Positions 6,696 to 15,259 of a stretch of DNA of 64,000 nt are shown here, piece after piece. The translations under genes and the position numbers were made by a program. The DNA comes from Bacillus rubiinfantis (GTDB taxonomy: Bacteria > Bacillota > Bacilli > Bacillales > Cytobacillaceae). Under the pieces are notes generated by a model. It was not told where the DNA came from. It did not search any database and worked only from the letters and a program-made list of their open reading frames with translations. The stretch spans positions 124,001 through 188,000 of the forward strand of contig CCFE01000023.1 of NCBI GenBank assembly GCA_000752035.1. The letters are read 5' to 3'. Numbering within the stretch: position 1 is the first letter of the stretch; each line of letters begins with the position of its first letter.

Positions 6696-7541
6696 CTATT
6701 TCAAAATATTATTAGCAATCCCAGTCATCTGATCTGCATACGATACCGCTCTGGCATTCATCTGATAGCTACGCTGCGAGGTCATTAAATCGGTCATTTC
6801 CTTCGATAAATCCACATTAGATCCTTCGAGATAACCAGAGGAAATTTGTGCTTCGCCAGGGTTCATCAATCTAACAACACTAGCAGCATTCTCGCCGTTT
6901 GGCAGGGCCTCTTCGGCAACCGCAAACTCATTATTTCCTACCGCCTGCAACAAGTTGGGATTCTGAATATCTACGAAGCCAATCTGTTGTTCAGAAACAA
7001 ACTGGGTTCCTTCGCCGGTTTTATTCTTCAATAAGATTTGCCCGTTCCCATCAAAGGAAACATCATATTCTCCATTTAGCGCAATCGGCTCCCCTTGTTG
7101 GTCCAGAAGGTAGCCGCCATTAGCATTCACAAGATGGTAGCTGCCTGGCTGGTCTGGATTCGGACTTAAATGGAAGCTGCCATCACGTGTGTAATGGGTC
7201 TCACCGCTGTCAGGGTATCCTACCTGAAAATACCCTTTACCATTAATCATCAAATCAAATGGATTTCCTGTTTGCCGCGCTGCCCCTTGGGAGGCATCGA
7301 ACTGTGTCAAGCCGGTGCGGACACCGTAGCCAACGCGAATACCATTAGGCGTGAGGCGGCCAATTTCCTTCTGCGCTTGAGCCTGGTTATTGATTTGGTT
7401 GGCCAATAATTCTGAAAAACTATGATCCTTCCGCTTGTAACCGTTCGTATCAACGTTGGCAATATTGCTTGCAGTATTATCCAATTTTTGCTGGTATGCC
7501 TGCAACGCCCCGGAGGATATGTAAAGTGAAGTATTCAACAA
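6696..7541 (-). CDS. flhP: Flagellar basal-body rod protein FlhP
   Basis: A rod/hook-family protein of 281 residues that matches B. subtilis FlhP, a distal rod component exported by the flagellar apparatus. It has the flagellar rod N-terminus (LDNTASNIANVDTNGYKRKD), a central beta domain (FDLMINGKGYFQV, YTRDGSFHLSP) and the C-terminal rod motif (SNVDLSKEMTDLMTSQRSYQ). The start codon is TTG. Two adjacent TTGs (7541 and 7538) are possible, and the second has the better 7-nt spacing from AGAGGG. It directly follows flhO and is followed by a terminator. Confidence 0.9.
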   Translation of the reverse strand: MLNTSLYISSGALQAYQQKLDNTASNIANVDTNGYKRKDHSFSELLANQINNQAQAQKEIGRLTPNGIRVGYGVRTGLTQFDASQGAARQTGNPFDLMINGKGYFQVGYPDSGETHYTRDGSFHLSPNPDQPGSYHLVNANGGYLLDQQGEPIALNGEYDVSFDGNGQILLKNKTGEGTQFVSEQQIGFVDIQNPNLLQAVGNNEFAVAEEALPNGENAASVVRLMNPGEAQISSGYLEGSNVDLSKEMTDLMTSQRSYQMNARAVSYADQMTGIANNILK

Positions 7542-7580
7542 GTTTCCCTCTCTTCTTGATTCATGTCCTATAAGCCCTCA

Positions 7581-8447
7581 TTACCCGTTTAGCTTACCGA
7601 CAGAATATAGTTGTTGCAATGATTGGCTATAGACATCAATAACCTTTTGATTCGCTTCATAGCCGCGTATCGTCGTCATCATATCAGACATCGTTTGTCC
7701 GGCATCGACATTGGATTGCTCAATAAATCCTTGCTGGATAGTAACTTCCCCTGGGTTAGTCAGATTTGGCAACGGATTGTCTGCTTGAAAAACATTTCCT
7801 CCCAAACGGCGCAGCTCCTGGGGATTGTCCGCCACAGCGATACCAATTTGTCCGAATACATTCTGTTGTCCTCCTGTCTGCACAGAAATTTGTCCATCGG
7901 AGGTAATTCTGACATCTTCTTTGCGGATGCTGTCAGTTAATTGAATCGGCTGACCATCAGTCCCTAAGACGCGGTAACCCTCTGATGTGACAAGATCACC
8001 ATTACCATCGACTGAAAATTTTCCATTTCTTGAATAGCCGATTGTGCCATCAGGAAGTTGCACGGTAAAAAAGGCGGCTGCTTTTATTTGGCGTCCGTTG
8101 ATGGTTTGCACAGGCAGATTCTGATCATTGATGGCGACATCGAGCGGCTGTTCCGTTTGCACAATATCACCTAGTTCAAAACTCGGAATCCGTTCCTGCA
8201 GATAGACACCGGTTGTTAACTCGCCAACTCGCGAAGGCTGTCCGGGAATTTGCGGTGCACCGGAAGCAGGAATTTTTTCATTCATGTCGTTGATTCGGCT
8301 CAATAGTAGGTTGGGAAATGCTCTAAGGACACTGTCATCCTTTTTATACCCAGGTGTTTGCGCGTTTGCCAAATTATTTGCCAATGCCTCTTGACGCCGC
8401 TCTAGCGAATACATCCCTGAGGCAGCGGAGTATAAACCTCTTAACAT
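7581..8447 (-). CDS. flhO: Flagellar basal-body rod protein FlhO
   Basis: A 288-residue rod-family protein matching FlhO (MLRGLYSAASGM, LANNLANAQTPGYKKDDSVL, then RAFPNLLLSRI). Its C-terminus carries SNVDAGQTMSDMMTTIRGYE. FlhO and FlhP together form the distal rod in B. subtilis. AGGAGA 7 nt before ATG 8447 fixes the start, discarding 15 upstream open codons. It lies between the YaaR-like gene and flhP in the same orientation and is probably one operon with them. Confidence 0.9.
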   Translation of the reverse strand: MLRGLYSAASGMYSLERRQEALANNLANAQTPGYKKDDSVLRAFPNLLLSRINDMNEKIPASGAPQIPGQPSRVGELTTGVYLQERIPSFELGDIVQTEQPLDVAINDQNLPVQTINGRQIKAAAFFTVQLPDGTIGYSRNGKFSVDGNGDLVTSEGYRVLGTDGQPIQLTDSIRKEDVRITSDGQISVQTGGQQNVFGQIGIAVADNPQELRRLGGNVFQADNPLPNLTNPGEVTIQQGFIEQSNVDAGQTMSDMMTTIRGYEANQKVIDVYSQSLQQLYSVGKLNG

Positions 8448-8501
8448 CGTAAATTCTCCTTTTAAGCTTTTCATTTTATTGTTAGCTAGCATTTTGTTTC
8501 A

Positions 8502-8945
8502 CTAAGTATACAAATTAATCAACATACCTTTAATTTCACCGATACGTTCCAAGAGCGACAAACCGTCTGTTTGCTCATGTAAAACATGATTGGTCAGTTC
8601 CATTAATTTGTGGTCAACCACTTGGACCGTTTTCAACGTCCTGCTGCCGCCATATGGATCCCAGCTTTCCGTTTCTGTTAAATTCAGACCGTTTTTAGTA
8701 ATCTCACTCATAAATTGTTTGACTAAATCCTTGTATTTACGCAGTTCATGAAAGTTCGGATTTTCAGACAACTGTTTACCTTGCTGATCAATATTCTCGA
8801 GCAGTTTATGCAAATATTCCTTCGTTAAATCCTTTGAATACGAGTGCATGATTTTTTGAAAAGAGGCAGCTGGTGCGGCATTCCGATCTGTTCCCAGTGT
8901 GCGCGTATCACCGATATTGACACGAACTTGATCCTGTATCTTCAA
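8502..8945 (-). CDS. YaaR family (DUF327) protein
   Basis: A 147-residue, largely helical soluble protein. It carries motifs I associate with the YaaR/DUF327 family (SFQKIMHSYSKDLTKEYLHK, then WDPYGGSRTLKTVQVVDHKL, LLERIGEIKGMLINLY). The function of the family is not established. In B. subtilis yaaR sits far from flagellar genes, near holB; here it is directly upstream of flhO. It appears to start with TTG behind AAGGTGATG. A role tied to rod or motility is suggested only by context. Confidence 0.75.
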   Translation of the reverse strand: MKIQDQVRVNIGDTRTLGTDRNAAPAASFQKIMHSYSKDLTKEYLHKLLENIDQQGKQLSENPNFHELRKYKDLVKQFMSEITKNGLNLTETESWDPYGGSRTLKTVQVVDHKLMELTNHVLHEQTDGLSLLERIGEIKGMLINLYT

Positions 8946-9039
8946 AAAACATCACCTTCTTTTCAAAATATCTATCAAAATAATACAAAATCACCACTCT
9001 ATTATACTTTATCCTTGTAAAAATTTCTTTAGTAAATAT

Positions 9040-9077
9040 AAGAAAAAGCTCCTATTCGTCAATAATAGAGCTTTTCT
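9040..9077 (-). terminator. Intrinsic terminator overlapping the cyclase stop codon
   Basis: On the minus strand GAAAAGCTC pairs with GAGCTTTTTC across the last codons and the TAG of the upstream gene, followed by TTATATTT. Confidence 0.7.
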
Positions 9078-10413
9078 CATCATCTTCATCTATGTATGAA
9101 TATGTATCAAAATTATTTCGTCCCGAGGATTTCACGTGATAGAGAGCGTCATCCGCGTGCTTCATTAATTCATCACTCGTCCGTCCATCCTTGGGAAAGA
9201 AGGCGATTCCAACGCTTGAGGTAGTACCAATACGTTCATTCCCCAACTGCCATGGTTTCTGGAGAGCATGAATAATCCGCTTAGCAATCAGGATTGCATC
9301 TTGTTCCTTACTAATTTCGGACAAAATGATGGTGAACTCATCGCCGGCATGACGAGCTAAAGTATCACTTTCACGGAGGCATTTTTTCACTCGTTGTGAA
9401 AATTTCTGCAGCAACTCATCACCTATGTCATGACCAAACCGGTCATTAATATGTTTAAAATGATCCAAATCTAAAAACATAATCGCAAATTTACGCTGAT
9501 AACGGCTGGACTCTCGAATGGTCTGATCAAGCAGTTCCTTAAATAGCCGCCGATTAGGGAGACAAGTTAATGGGTCATGAAAACTCAAAAACTCTAATTC
9601 TTTCTGATATCTTTTCCGCTCTGTAATCTCGCGACCGACAAGCATCATATGCTGGATATGGCCTTCCTCATCAAACATCGGTGTTCCTTTCAGCTCCAGC
9701 CATACGTCCTTACCAGATTTAGTCTTTCTGAAGATTTCACATGTCATCGACTTCTGAGTTAACACCATTTGCACAAACATCTTTTTAAACTGTTCATCGA
9801 TATTTCCGTCCGGCTGGTAAAGTACCCATTTGCCGACATATTCATCAGCATCATATCCAAGAACTGCTTTATGAGACGGAGAAGCAAAGGTGACAATGCC
9901 ATCGAGATTAACCAGCTGAATTAGATCAAGCGAATTATTCGCCAACAAACGATAACGTTTTTCACTTTCTTCCAAGGCTTTTTTGGAAATGGTTAAATCA
10001 GTTAGGTCTTTGACCACACAGAATAGGCCAATCATTTCCTTTTGCTCCATAAGCGGAATTATTTTGACTTGTAGATGAAGAATTTTGCCGTTTTTATGTA
10101 GGGCATCTAGTTCATCTTCAAAGGGAACTGCCTTGATCATTTTTCTGATGTAGCGATGAAGTTTTTTTAATTGCTTTGTAATCACTAAATTCCGATAGTG
10201 CATTCCGACGGCCTCTTCTTTCGTATAGCCAAAAATGGCAGCCGCCGATTTATTAAGTTGAACGATTCTTCCTTCCATGGAAAAAATAAAAACAGCATCA
10301 GAATTGTGTTCAATTATGGATTGGAAGATTTCATTGGATAGTTCTGTTAACAGTGTCATTGAAATTCCCCCTGCAGCATCACGCAATGAACCCCATGTTC
10401 TTACGTTTTTCAT
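9052..10413 (-). CDS. PAS-PAS-GGDEF diguanylate cyclase (AGDEF variant)
   Basis: A 453-residue protein predicted to make cyclic di-GMP. It has two PAS sensor domains (about 25-145 and 150-270) and then a GGDEF domain (about 280-440). The active-site loop reads AGDEF instead of GGDEF; some AGDEF enzymes are known to be active. The RESD upstream, in the pattern RxxDxxxRxAGDEF, is a good product-inhibition I-site. No membrane segment is seen. The start is uncertain: ATG 10413 has AAGGA, while ATG 10359 (MTLLTEL) has AGGGGGA at 7 nt and begins just before the first PAS domain. It follows the EAL gene after 37 nt. Confidence 0.88.
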   Translation of the reverse strand: MKNVRTWGSLRDAAGGISMTLLTELSNEIFQSIIEHNSDAVFIFSMEGRIVQLNKSAAAIFGYTKEEAVGMHYRNLVITKQLKKLHRYIRKMIKAVPFEDELDALHKNGKILHLQVKIIPLMEQKEMIGLFCVVKDLTDLTISKKALEESEKRYRLLANNSLDLIQLVNLDGIVTFASPSHKAVLGYDADEYVGKWVLYQPDGNIDEQFKKMFVQMVLTQKSMTCEIFRKTKSGKDVWLELKGTPMFDEEGHIQHMMLVGREITERKRYQKELEFLSFHDPLTCLPNRRLFKELLDQTIRESSRYQRKFAIMFLDLDHFKHINDRFGHDIGDELLQKFSQRVKKCLRESDTLARHAGDEFTIILSEISKEQDAILIAKRIIHALQKPWQLGNERIGTTSSVGIAFFPKDGRTSDELMKHADDALYHVKSSGRNNFDTYSYIDEDDEKSSIIDE

Positions 10414-10450
10414 TCCACTTCCTTTATGGGTAGTACATCAACCATTCATT

Positions 10451-11491
10451 TTACAATTTTGCTAATGATGCCGCTTCCTGTAGTATAGCTTCAAGCGTTT
10501 TTAATTCATTTAAGATGCCATCAACTGGCTGAACACTATCAGTCTTAAGTTGTTGTGCCATTTCCTTCATTGTTGCGAGGGAGGTACTCATTTTCTTCGT
10601 ATACTCCAACACCTTTTCAGCGAACAGATGGTATTTTTCATGATCAAGCATCTCATCCATTAAATTCTGGTGATTAACCTCTTCCGTAATCCCCTCAAAG
10701 GGAACGGCTTCCTCAATCTCATAGAAAAACTGTTCAAGCTCTTCCGGAGGCAGTGGTTTGCTGAAGAGATAACCTTGACCATGATGACAGAGATTTTGCT
10801 GTAAAAATTGCAATTGGTCCGGAGATTCAATTCCTTCCGCGATCACGCCCATTTTCAATTGATGGGCCATGGCAATAATCGTTTTCACAATCGTCGTATC
10901 ATTCGGATCTGTTGTGCAGTTTCGAATAAAAGATTGATCAATTTTAATTTTATTGATAGGAAATTCCTTCAAATAATAAAGGGCACTAAAGCCTGTTCCA
11001 AAGTCATCGAGACTGATTTGCACGCCTAATTTTTTCAACTCATTGATAATGGGCAGGGCCTGATTTGTATCAACCATCATACTCTCGGTTATTTCCAGTT
11101 CTAAATAATTCGGGTTAAGTCCCGTTTCTGTTAATATATCCTGAACAATCTGCACGAAATGTGGTTGATATAATTGGCCGACTGATAGATTCACAGACAT
11201 CACTAACGGCAAATACCCTTCCTGCTGCCAAGCGATATTTTGTTTGCAGGCAGTGCGCAGGACCCATTCACCAATAGGAATAATGAGCCCCGTCTTTTCG
11301 GCGACGGGGATGAACTTTAGCGGGGGAATAATCCCTTTTTCAGGATGAAACCAGCGAATTAACGCCTCCACTCCAATTATTTTTCCTGAGTTTAAATTTA
11401 CTTTTGGTTGATAGTATAGGCGGAATTCATTTTGTTTGATTGCTTTATGTAACTCTCCTTCTATTTGTAGTGTTTCAGAAGGGTGTACCAT
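10451..11491 (-). CDS. EAL-domain cyclic di-GMP phosphodiesterase
   Basis: A 346-residue EAL protein predicted to hydrolyse c-di-GMP to pGpG. The catalytic motifs are present: EALIRW, the ITESM metal ligand, DDFGTGFSALYYLKEFPI, KIDQSFI and AEGIES. It therefore looks active. A C-terminal helical extension of about 100 residues (after about 250) has no domain I recognise. GAAGGA lies ahead of ATG 11491. It is paired with the cyclase gene, giving opposing synthesis and degradation in one motility unit. Confidence 0.9.
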   Translation of the reverse strand: MVHPSETLQIEGELHKAIKQNEFRLYYQPKVNLNSGKIIGVEALIRWFHPEKGIIPPLKFIPVAEKTGLIIPIGEWVLRTACKQNIAWQQEGYLPLVMSVNLSVGQLYQPHFVQIVQDILTETGLNPNYLELEITESMMVDTNQALPIINELKKLGVQISLDDFGTGFSALYYLKEFPINKIKIDQSFIRNCTTDPNDTTIVKTIIAMAHQLKMGVIAEGIESPDQLQFLQQNLCHHGQGYLFSKPLPPEELEQFFYEIEEAVPFEGITEEVNHQNLMDEMLDHEKYHLFAEKVLEYTKKMSTSLATMKEMAQQLKTDSVQPVDGILNELKTLEAILQEAASLAKL

Positions 11492-11589
11492 CTATTCCTT
11501 CACCACCTAGTCGATTACATTGTTGTAACACCATTTGTTACATCAGCTGGGTTCAGAGATTTTTTCTGATATAAAATTGCTTAATCGTT

Positions 11590-12084
11590 TTAAAGAAGCA
11601 TCTCACTCTTGCTATGTTGATTTAGTTCCATCTTAATTTCTTTTAATTCATCTAAATTCGTGGTCTTTTCTAGTAATCTTTCAATATCTAGCAAAATAAT
11701 TAAGCGATTGTCCAGTTTTGAGACACCGTTTAGATATGAAATATCCTTATCTGCCATTAGCCTTGGCCGTTGAATGGTATCCTCTGGGATTGTCAGCACA
11801 TCCGTTGCCGCGTCCACAACAAGGCCAACCTCTTGCCCATTGACTTGCACGACGATGGTTCTTGAAGTATCACTTGGCACGAAAGTTCCTTCAGACAATG
11901 CTGCACGCATATCAACAACCGGAGTAATTACCTCTCTAACTGTCATCACTCCGAGAACATGGGCAGGGCGGTTTGGATAGGTGCGAATCTCTTCCATTCG
12001 TTCAATCGAAATGACTTGCTGAATTTGAATACCATACTCCTCCTCGCCAATTCTGAACACCAGTACTTTTAATTCCTCTGTCAT
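11590..12084 (-). CDS. cheW: Chemotaxis coupling protein CheW (second copy)
   Basis: CheW links chemoreceptors to the CheA kinase. The 164 residues carry the CheW fold from the start (LKVLVFRIGEEEYGIQIQQV), then VLGVMTVREVITPVVDMRAA, and GLVVDAATDVLTIPEDTI. A short charged C-terminal extension follows. It is a paralogue of the neighbouring CheW, from which it is separated by 41 nt. It may serve a different receptor set. There is no REC domain, so it is not CheV. Confidence 0.9.
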   Translation of the reverse strand: MTEELKVLVFRIGEEEYGIQIQQVISIERMEEIRTYPNRPAHVLGVMTVREVITPVVDMRAALSEGTFVPSDTSRTIVVQVNGQEVGLVVDAATDVLTIPEDTIQRPRLMADKDISYLNGVSKLDNRLIILLDIERLLEKTTNLDELKEIKMELNQHSKSEMLL

Positions 12085-12125
12085 GTCTGCCCCTCCTTAA
12101 AATCTTTTCTGTTGGAAAAAGAAAG

Positions 12126-12560
12126 TTAGTTTTTAGCTGTCTTCGCTAATTCTTCCATTTTCAATAAAATAACCAATCTGCCGGCTGTTTTTGCAATACC
12201 ATCAAAAAAGTTAGAGCTGATTTCGCTGGTGGAAATCGCTTCCGTCCCTTCAATAAACTCTTCTTGAATATCAATCACATCGCTAATTTGGTCGACAATA
12301 AACCCAATTACGAGATCATCAGATTCCGTAATAATAACGCGCGTATTTTCCGAGTGTCCTAGAGAGTCCAGCTGTAACTTCCTGCGTAAATCAACGATTG
12401 GTGTAACATTCCCGCGAAGATTCATTACACCTTCGACATATATGGGAGCATTGGGGACCCTTGTAATATGCTGAATTTTTTCAATGGATTGAACATGTTG
12501 AATGTCCAATCCATATTCTTCTTCACCAAGCCGAAAGGCCACTATTTTTCTAATACTCAT
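12126..12560 (-). CDS. cheW: Chemotaxis coupling protein CheW
   Basis: A 144-residue CheW (IVAFRLGEEEYGLDIQHVQS, then VEGVMNLRGNVTPIVDLRRK, IGFIVDQISDVIDI) that is closer to the canonical protein than its neighbour. The NLRGNVTPIVDLR segment is typical of receptor- and CheA-binding CheW. The ribosome binding site (AAAGGATG) overlaps the cheA stop codon, so translation is probably coupled to cheA. Confidence 0.92.
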   Translation of the reverse strand: MSIRKIVAFRLGEEEYGLDIQHVQSIEKIQHITRVPNAPIYVEGVMNLRGNVTPIVDLRRKLQLDSLGHSENTRVIITESDDLVIGFIVDQISDVIDIQEEFIEGTEAISTSEISSNFFDGIAKTAGRLVILLKMEELAKTAKN

Positions 12561-12568
12561 CTACATGC

Positions 12569-14623
12569 TCATCCTTTCTCTGTGAAAAACTGGTTCGTAT
12601 CAAGGATTAAGGCGACTTCTCCATTCCCCAGGATCGTAGCGCCAGAGATTGCATAGATGTTTGTTAATAAGCGCCCTAAGTTTTTTAAGACGACTTCCTG
12701 CTGGCCAATTACACCGTCTACGACAAGACCCATCGTTTTTTCGCCTTTACGGACGATGACAATGAATTGCTCTTGCTGATTTGTGATGTCACATTCAGGA
12801 ATCTTAAATACTTCTTGTAAAAACACCAATGGAACGACTTGTTCCCGGAATTGGATAACTTTCTGTCCATATAATGTGGAAACCTGATCACTCGTAATCT
12901 TCGTTATTTCGACAATCGAGCTGAATGGTATCGCATAAGTTTCTGGACCAGCTTTCACAAGCATTGCAAAAATAATCGAGAGGGTTAATGGGAGTTGAAT
13001 CCGGAATAATGAACCCTTCCCCGCTTCTGATTCAATACTGATTGAGCCACCTAGGGATTCAATTTTCGTCTTAACCACATCTAGTCCAACACCGCGGCCG
13101 GAAATGTCAGAAACTTGATCCGCTGTACTAAATCCCGATGCCATAATTAATGAATAGACTTGATTATCAGTTAAAGATTCTGCTTCCTTCTGCGTAACCA
13201 CACCGCGTTCAATTGCTTTATTAAGTACCTTTTCGCGATTAATGCCCTTCCCATCATCAGCAACCTCAATAAACACTTGATTACCGCTATGGTAAGCTTT
13301 CAATAAAACGTTACCTTCCTCAGGTTTTCCGGCCGCAACTCTTTCCGCTGTCGACTCAAGTCCATGGTCTAAAGCATTGCGCAGCAAGTGAACGAGAGGG
13401 TCGCCAATTTCATCAATAACCGTTCGATCAAGCTCGGTTTCTTCCCCTTCGATGATAAGATGTACTTTTTTATGCAAATCCTTTGCCAAGTCTCGTATCA
13501 TGCGAGGGAAGCGGTTAAAGACTTGTTCAACCTGTACCATTCGCATATTTAAGATGAGTCCTTGCAAATCGGTAGAGATACGGGTCATATGTTCAACCGT
13601 TTCTGCTAATTCAGTTAATTCTGAATTTCTTGATATCTGTTCCAATCTGCCGCGATCAATAATTAATTCGCTAAATAAATTCATTAATTGATCGAGTTTT
13701 TCAATATCAACCCGAATTGATTTAGAACGGTGTTTCTTTTTGGTCTTGTCCTTATCAAGCTTTGTTGTGTTATCCTTGCTTGACTGCTTGGGCTTCACCA
13801 ATTCTGGTTGTGGATATTTAAGTGCCGTTAACTCCTCGTCTTTCCTCTCATGAACGGAAACCTCGGTTATTTCAGAAATCTGGTAAAATTGTTTTTTTAT
13901 TGTCTCAGAATTCTCTTCTGTAAGCAATAAAATAGTAAACGTATGATCGAAGTTTTCTTCTTCAATTTGCTCTACAGCTGGAACACTTTGAATAATCTCT
14001 CCTAGCTCCTCTGCCGCTTGAAAAACCATATAAGCCCGGACAGACTTCATGATGCATTTTTCATCAAGTTGAATCGTAATTTGATACAAACGATTCCCCG
14101 TCTTCTTTGCTTCCTGAATAACGGACAACTGGTATTGATCAATTGCTACATCTTCGGCGGCTTCTGTGGCTTCTGGCTCCAGTACTGCTGTTGTAGCGGC
14201 AGTCTCCTGATGTGCTTTCGCTACCTCCTGTTGGACAACTGTCCGCGGACTGTGTATCAATGTCAATTGTTCAACCACTGAAGTAACATCTTCTTTTCCG
14301 TCCCCGCCCTGCTCGATATTATCAAGCATTTTCTCTATATAGTCTACACAGGAAAAGATGACATCGAGAATTTCGGTTGTGATGCTTAATTTTGAATTTC
14401 TCACAAGATCAAGAACATTTTCCATTTCATGAGTAAGTGATGCTAAATCATCAAATCCCATCGAGGCCGCCATTCCTTTTAAGGTGTGGGCTGAGCGAAA
14501 TATTTCATTCACGATGGCTAAATTATTTGGTTCTGCCTCTAATTTTAATAGTTCGGCATTGATTGACTGTAAATGTTCCTTCGATTCTTCAATAAATAGC
14601 TCTAAAAAATCATTTAAATCCAT
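12569..14623 (-). CDS. cheA: Chemotaxis histidine kinase CheA
   Basis: CheA autophosphorylates and passes phosphate to CheY and CheB. The 684 residues show the full P1-P5 layout. P1 (HPt) has phospho-acceptor His46 in RSAHTLKGMA. P2 is near 170-260. P3 is the dimerisation helix pair near 305-365 (SIRVDIEKLDQLMNLFSELI). P4 is the ATPase domain with HLLRNALDHGLE, DDGKGI and SGRGVGLDVV. P5 is a CheW-like domain at the C-terminus. A lysine-rich linker (about 285-300) precedes P3. It is separated from cheY by a terminator, so it probably has its own promoter in 14624-14800, though none is convincing. Confidence 0.96.
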   Translation of the reverse strand: MDLNDFLELFIEESKEHLQSINAELLKLEAEPNNLAIVNEIFRSAHTLKGMAASMGFDDLASLTHEMENVLDLVRNSKLSITTEILDVIFSCVDYIEKMLDNIEQGGDGKEDVTSVVEQLTLIHSPRTVVQQEVAKAHQETAATTAVLEPEATEAAEDVAIDQYQLSVIQEAKKTGNRLYQITIQLDEKCIMKSVRAYMVFQAAEELGEIIQSVPAVEQIEEENFDHTFTILLLTEENSETIKKQFYQISEITEVSVHERKDEELTALKYPQPELVKPKQSSKDNTTKLDKDKTKKKHRSKSIRVDIEKLDQLMNLFSELIIDRGRLEQISRNSELTELAETVEHMTRISTDLQGLILNMRMVQVEQVFNRFPRMIRDLAKDLHKKVHLIIEGEETELDRTVIDEIGDPLVHLLRNALDHGLESTAERVAAGKPEEGNVLLKAYHSGNQVFIEVADDGKGINREKVLNKAIERGVVTQKEAESLTDNQVYSLIMASGFSTADQVSDISGRGVGLDVVKTKIESLGGSISIESEAGKGSLFRIQLPLTLSIIFAMLVKAGPETYAIPFSSIVEITKITSDQVSTLYGQKVIQFREQVVPLVFLQEVFKIPECDITNQQEQFIVIVRKGEKTMGLVVDGVIGQQEVVLKNLGRLLTNIYAISGATILGNGEVALILDTNQFFTEKG

Positions 14624-14802
14624 ATGCTATTCCCCTCGCAAAAGGTTGCAGATTCTAATACCCTGTAATATATTTCTAGTGATTTAGTCCTAACGGGCTA
14701 ATATATCCCTATCTTAGCATAATTTACATAGTCATAATGGTATGTTTTTGATGCTTTTTCAAACTTTTTGTCGCTGGTTCACTGTTTACTTTGTCTTTGA
14801 AG

Positions 14803-14847
14803 CAAAAAGCGAGAGGTGTTCGGCACAAACCTTAAACATCTCCCGCT
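14803..14847 (-). terminator. Intrinsic terminator after cheY
   Basis: On the minus strand GCGGGAGATGTT pairs, with two G-U wobbles, with AACACCTCTCGC and is followed by TTTTTGC. It separates the fliK-to-cheY unit from cheA. Confidence 0.65.
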
Positions 14848-14871
14848 TATTCAAAACGACGTTTCCGCTGG

Positions 14872-15234
14872 TTACATGCCTGCCACTTTGGAAATAGATT
14901 CAATAACGCGATCAGCTTGGAAAGGTTTTACGATGAAATCCTTTGCCCCTGATTGAATTGCTTCTAATACCATCGGCTGCTGTCCCATTGCAGAACACAT
15001 AATAATTTTTGCTTGCGGATTAATCGCTCTAATTTTTTTCACAGCGGTAATCCCGTCCATTTCCGGCATGGTGATATCCATTGTTACCACGTCTGGTTGG
15101 AGCTCCTGATATTTTTCAATGGCATCTTCCCCATTTACGGCTTCGCCTACCACTTCAAAACCATTTTTCGTTAAGATATCTTTTAGCATCATCCGCATAA
15201 AAGCTGCGTCATCGACAATTAAAATTTTTGCCAT
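14872..15234 (-). CDS. cheY: Chemotaxis response regulator CheY
   Basis: A single-domain receiver of 120 residues. It has the acidic pair Asp8/Asp9, phospho-acceptor Asp53 (VVTMDITMPEMDG), the switch Ser in IIMCSAMG, and Lys in FIVKPF. In Bacillus, CheY-P binds FliM and FliY, both encoded directly upstream, as in the B. subtilis fla/che operon. GGAGGGG 6 nt before ATG 15234 fixes the start and excludes five upstream open codons. Confidence 0.95.
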   Translation of the reverse strand: MAKILIVDDAAFMRMMLKDILTKNGFEVVGEAVNGEDAIEKYQELQPDVVTMDITMPEMDGITAVKKIRAINPQAKIIMCSAMGQQPMVLEAIQSGAKDFIVKPFQADRVIESISKVAGM

Positions 15235-15259
15235 TTTATACCCCTCCATTATTCATGCA

